This document shows positions 59,638 to 64,000 of a stretch of DNA of 64,000 nucleotides, piece after piece (position 1 is the stretch's first letter; each line of letters begins with the position of its first letter). The notes under the pieces were generated by a model. The model saw only the letters and a program-made list of their open reading frames with translations, searched no databases and was not told the origin of the DNA. Made by a program: the position numbers and the translations under genes. This stretch comes from Punctularia strigosozonata HHB-11173 SS5 (taxonomy: Eukaryota; Basidiomycota; Agaricomycetes; Corticiales; Punctulariaceae), in assembly GCF_000264995.1 (NCBI RefSeq), contig NW_006767435.1:2725208-2789207 (forward strand), read 5' to 3'.

Positions 59638-61035
59638 ATGTCTACGTACGGTCGACACCCCGCACCCGCGCCCTCGGCCTTCGCCCATCCCCACCCATCC
59701 GCCGGCTCGCCCTTTCCCCCTACCACACCAGCATCTACCACCCTCTTTCGCAGGCTAACATGGGAGGGGACCGTGCCCCTCGAGATTCGCGTAGATCCGC
59801 ACGAGCTTCCTGCTGGCGCGGACCGAGGGCTCGACTGCTACTACGTTCAGGCGCCCCGAGTCTGGTATCTCCCGCTTGTGATGGGCGAGGTCAAGAAGTT
59901 CCTGACGGATATCGTATTTGACGAGAGCAATAAGGGGGTCCTCGGAGACGGTGAGGAATGGTGGTTTGAAGGTGAGGAAGGAGGCGTGATGAAGTGGTAA
60001 GGACTGTCCTTGTCCATAGATCAATGTAACCTCATTCGTGGCTCTCAGGCACTGGCCCATAGGTCTGCTATACGACGTGCACAACATCGCGACTACCCTA
60101 CGGCCTTCTTCGCAAGCGCCTATCTCATCCTTCTCCTCATCCGCACCTCCGACGCCTCTGAAGCTTACACTGCACCTCGCTTCACCGCCAAACGATCGCT
60201 TGCTCATGACCTCCAATGTCGAGGCATGTAAGCAAGCTTTCATGGGCCAATTGAAGGAAGCAGACTTCATTCGATGGGGCAATACCAAGCGCATGACCGG
60301 TCTGCGCAAACAAGAACAAGACGCTATCTGGGAAGGCATTAAAGAGCGTTCGTACCTGTGTTAACGCTGAGTTTTCTCAATCTTAATATCCCTCCCGGCA
60401 GACAACTTTGACGACTACTGGCGGGTCGCCTCCAAGATTACGCCGACCACAGCTCCTACTCGACCGCTTTCTCCTCCGCCTTCCAGTTCGGCCAGCGCCA
60501 GTGCTCACGTAAGACCGCCATCTGCTGACCCAGGCAAGTTTTCGCCTACCCACCCCGCCTTGTTTTGATTTCTTCCGATACCATTGATAACCTTTGGCTT
60601 CAGGGTCATCGTTACCCGATCGTGACGGCGCATACAGTGTTCGGAGCATACCTGTGCGTATGTACCTGCCGGACGGTCCAGTCATACAAGAGTTGGTCCC
60701 GCCATTGCTAGAGAATGGTGCGCTACTCCTGTTTAACAACGTCTAGACGTCTTTTTTATTCAATTGAATCAAATCCCCAGGAACTGCGCATACACTGTCA
60801 GCGTTTTTATCCTCCCATTTACCTTTATTATTCCCCGCCACACGAGGTTTGTCTCCACCGTGTTTGCCGAGTCACGTCGACTTACGTTGTCTGCATTGTT
60901 TAAGACCGCCCACTCGCGTATGCGCTAGTGCAAGGCGTACGGTGCCCTCCAGAAGCCGAGATGGGCTGGTTAGGAGCATGTATGGCGGGCGCAGATGGAT
61001 GGGTGTGCGTCTGCGTTGGAATCGAGAGGGGATAA
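59638..61035 (+). CDS. ATG5: Autophagy protein ATG5
   Basis: ATG5 is conjugated to ATG12 and, with ATG16, drives lipidation of ATG8 during autophagosome growth. ATG 59638 opens a Pro-rich stretch, then the conserved start FRRLTWEGTVPLEIRVDP, DRGLDCYYVQAPRVWYLPLV and EVKKFLTDIVFDE. Exon 2 has HWPIGLLYDVHNI and CKQAFMGQLKEADFIRWGNT, where the Lys of QLKEAD matches the ATG12 acceptor lysine. Then come FDDYWRVASKITPTTAPTRP and, after an apparent GC-AG intron (60534-60603), YSVRSIPVRMYLPDGPVIQE. It continues SAFLSSHLPLLFP, DRPLAYALVQGVRCP and ends GADGWVCVCVGIERG. Six exons, all motifs intact. Confidence 0.93.
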
Positions 61036-61488
61036 CCGGTGGTCTAGGCTGAAACCCTTTGTGGCGGCTTGGAAACCCATTGTGGCGGCTTGGAAACCCA
61101 TGAACGTTCTACGGTGCTGGTGGTGTGCCGCTGCGACCATGCTGATGTCTTTGCGGCGGCGACGATTGCATGGGCATATCGGGGTTTTGTCCGAGACGGA
61201 TACAGGCGGTGAGATACCACCTCTATACTCAGCTATCATGCCCCGGCGGAAACCGACATGTATACCTCATCATTATGGTACCTCTGCTCATCGTGCAGAC
61301 TGAAGATCTGCGCGGCCTTGAATTTGAAAGCTTGATTGATAATTACTCTCGCTGCCTCATGACGATACTCTGCTGCAGTAACTTACTTAAGTTTGGGCTA
61401 TATTGTGATCCTAACGGTCCATATTGACTGCAGCGGGTGGCTCTTGAAGGTACACTTCGCTCTCGCACAACTCGTGCGTCAAAAATCA
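61036..61488. repeat. Intergenic region with short tandem repeat
   Basis: Between ATG5 and MED31. Near 61050-61102 a 21-nt unit of the form GGAAACCCATTGTGGCGGCTT is present twice, plus a partial third copy. Otherwise it is non-coding. Confidence 0.6.
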
Positions 61489-62012
61489 ATGTCTGCTCCT
61501 ACCGTCGATGGTGCAGATGCAGAGGCTCGGGCTACCAACCGAGCACGGTTCGAGCTTGAACTCGAGTTTGTGCAGTCCCTGGCCAATCCGTTCTATCTAC
61601 ACTCTCTCGCGCAACAGAACATTCTGAACCAGCCTGCTTTCGTTAAGTTCCTGGAGTACCTGCAGTACTGGAGGGGCAAAGACTATGCCCGCTTCATACA
61701 GTAAGCGAGCAGCGTTCCATGTCAGCCTTTCTTTCCCCTGACGACTTAAAGCAGCTATCCGCACGCCTTGCACCACCTGGAGCTGTTACAGCATGCGCGT
61801 TTCAGGAATGAAATCGGGAAAGATGAATGGAGGGAGTATCTGAACCAGAAACAGTTTGATCATTGGCGGACCTGGTGAGTGTCGTCCGCGACTGCCGCCA
61901 GCTCAAACTCAGGGCGAACCTGTGCAGGCGGAACCCGCCTCGGAAGGAGAACGATGGCGATGAAACGAAGGCAAAGGAAGAAGAAGTCGAGCAACCGATT
62001 TTTGCATCTTGA
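61489..62012 (+). CDS. MED31: Mediator complex subunit 31 (SOH1)
   Basis: A small, highly conserved subunit of the Mediator middle module. Three exons from ATG 61489 to TGA 62010-62012 give about 130 residues. The whole Med31 fold is visible: RFELELEFVQSLANPFYLHS, LAQQNILNQPAFVKFLEYLQ, YWRGKDYARFIQ, then after an intron YPHALHHLELLQHARFRNEI and LNQKQFDHWRTW. A short charged tail ends EEEVEQPIFAS. An upstream in-frame reading from 61393 is likely leader sequence. Length and motifs match the family. Confidence 0.95.
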
Positions 62013-62459
62013 CGTCCTGGCTGGCTATCCTGTAACAACACCTTCTGTTGCATGCCTTCATTGACGTTGACTGCGCAGAACCCAACTCACTGCCCAGCAA
62101 ACACCGCACGACAGAAACGCAGGGGCGCGCCCATCGTTTCGTGGGCGTACACCGCACGTGTAAACTCCTTCTTAGATTCAAGTTGTTACCGGACAACGCA
62201 CTGAGGACAACGATCCGGCGCAACGCACTGGCTCAAACCTATGCGAAGAAGTTATGGGTATGAACGCGTACGGCAGCGGACGTCGACATCGGCTTCTTGA
62301 GTGGGCGTTAGGCAATCGTACCCGTTCACAATATTGACTCTGTGAATCAAACCGTGATAGTTACGAGGACCGGTATACGACGCTAGCAACGCATCTTAGA
62401 GGCCAAAGGGCACACAGATCATGACACTGTATTGCATAGCGTGTAGGTACAGGGTATCA
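62013..62459. other. Intergenic region between convergent MED31 and kinase genes
   Basis: About 450 nt of 3' flanking DNA for both convergent genes. No further feature is seen. Confidence 0.5.
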
Positions 62460-64000
62460 TTAGACAACGCCTTCTTGGGCGAACGGGTATAGTGGGAAAC
62501 AATCACGACAGCCGCGAGCAACTTTCTGTCCTGCAGAGAGGTCGAGAGTCGAGATAGCAAGCGTAGGCGAGAGGCCGAGATCAGAGATAGCATGAATACC
62601 CGTGGCATCGTCCACGGGGTAGGTATTAGGCGTGATGGGACCGTCGCTGCCATCGTCCGAGTCCGAGTGGGCACTGACGCTGGGGACGGAGAGTATCCGA
62701 GGTGCGCAAGCCGGACGAGGCATGTCGTGGGGCACTGCGGGCTCCTCGCTGAGCGCAGAGAAAGCCTCACTAGGATCTTCCCATACTCTCCATGCAGAGT
62801 CCGTGGAGTGCGTGTGGTACGACATTCCTGTAGTGGGGTCCCAGATGGCTGCCTCCGCTCCATAGTGCAGGGAATTAACGGCTTCGGATGCTTCCAGTGA
62901 CAAGCAAGAAATGAAAAATGCCTGCCAAGTGGGATCCAGCGGGGCGTGTCGGTCGCAGTCTTCGTCTTCATCGGGGAGGTGTTGCGCAATGAAAGAATCG
63001 AAAGCATTAGAGCCCTCCAGACCAAAGTCGGAAAGCTCGGCGTTGGCAAGATCGCCGGGAGTGTTTGAAATGTTGCTAACGCGAACGCCGTTGCTATGAG
63101 CGGGCGATGTGTGCATATGCGATTCAAAGGCGGCGGTTATATCCATCTCGGAATCGTCGGACTGAAGGGAAAAGATCAGCATCACACAAGAGTAAGAGAC
63201 GGGCGAGATCACGCACGATGTCAATGACGGCAATATGGTCCGACTCGGGACAACTGTCGTCCACCAACGCGTCAACCATATGTTCCAGCTCCGACTGCCA
63301 GCCTTTGACGAGGAGGGCATGATCATGGCTATCCACCGATCCATACGGCAGGTCCTCGCCAACTGCATCCTCCGTATTCTGTACGACGACTGGCGCTGCC
63401 CAGAGTGTGGTGATCTTCAACAACTCTTCCCGAATCTCTTTGAGCGCGATACGTTTGAGGGGGTCGACAGCCAGAATCTTCCTCAACAACGCGTTCAGCT
63501 CCTCACTGATCCCCGTAAGCCCACCGACAGTGGATCGCGCCCGATGGTTGACCGGTATATTGTCGACCGCGCTCGCACGGAAGTTATTGTAAAGATCGTT
63601 GGCGTTCAGGGTTCCGAGGTATGACGCGAAATCGTGATCGTACGTCTCCGCATGCTGCCAGGGTGGCCGTCCGGCGACCATGCAGGAGAGCAGAACTCCC
63701 ATAGCCCAAATGTCACAGTGACGGCTTGAATAAGCACTGGACTTGGTCTCTGAGCCCTGTTGTTCTATTGCGCATGGGTTAACTCAGAAATGAAAAAGGC
63801 CAGGTAGTGAACCGAACGTACCGGGGCTCTTGTACCACGACGTCCCTGTCCGGAACTCTCTGCTCAGAGCATCGGTGGTGGCCAGACCAAAATCCGCAAG
63901 GTAGGCGGTCTGCCTTGCTTCGTCGAGAAGGATATTCTCCAGTTTGATGTCGCGATGGAAAACGCCGACACTGTGACACCGTGCGACGGCGTCGAGAACT
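62460..64000 (-). CDS. Serine/threonine protein kinase (N-terminal part outside window)
   Basis: Reads from beyond the right edge to a stop at 62460. The visible catalytic lobe has the HRD loop [15 protein letters not shown], the DFG motif [11 protein letters not shown], an activation segment ending [13 protein letters not shown]-like, and then [36 protein letters not shown] is the usual C-lobe end. A C-terminal tail of about 350 residues is acidic and Ser/Asp-rich ([33 protein letters not shown]). The catalytic Asp and Lys are kept, so it should be active. The tail gives no match; the subfamily is not assigned. Confidence 0.85.

Noticed and set aside
1-64000. Search for LTR elements, CRISPR arrays, rRNA and tRNA
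   Set aside because: No paired long terminal repeats, reverse transcriptase motifs, spaced repeats or cloverleaf signals could be supported by reading.

Overview
The window is nuclear DNA of a filamentous basidiomycete, most likely an Agaricomycete. The signs are many short introns of about 50-60 nt, multi-exon genes on both strands, a class I hydrophobin, DUF6534-type membrane proteins, and Zn2Cys6 regulators of a basidiomycete type. There is no bacterial operon structure, no rRNA or convincing tRNA, no CRISPR array and no recognisable LTR element. Genes were reconstructed by reading each frame and joining it at consensus splice sites, so start and stop positions are firmer than internal exon edges.

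Left part (1-12.6 kb): a C2H2-type transcription factor running off the left edge, then two tandem ferric reductase genes (FRE-A intact, FRE-B with an in-frame stop near its N terminus). Both have a TATA box and a cluster of ATCWGATAA-type GATA sites about 0.9 kb upstream, suggesting iron control. Next is a head-to-head pair: a small candidate PAXX/XRCC4-like DNA-repair protein (minus) and a mannose-1-phosphate guanylyltransferase of bacterial ManC type with an added coiled-coil N terminus (plus).

Middle part (12.8-36 kb): a DUF6534 membrane protein, an amino-acid permease, a Zn2Cys6 regulator, a fumarate reductase fused to cytochrome b5, a membrane-anchored LEA-like coiled-coil protein, a full-length ABCC/MRP transporter, and a large coiled-coil, proline-rich protein.

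Right part (36-64 kb): a 402-bp MITE with TAA target duplications, a CECR5-type HAD hydrolase with three micro-exons, an unusual nine-cysteine hydrophobin, an unidentified coding-like region, a DUF2985 membrane protein, and a membrane-anchored aldo/keto reductase. Then come three tandem paralogous Zn2Cys6 regulators, an SLC35C2-like transporter, ATG5, MED31, and a Ser/Thr kinase running off the right edge.

No single new pathway is encoded. The items most worth following are the PAXX-like gene, the bacterial-type GDP-mannose enzyme, the duplicated iron-reductase locus with its decaying copy, the odd hydrophobin, the three-regulator array, and the micro-exon and GC-AG splicing.
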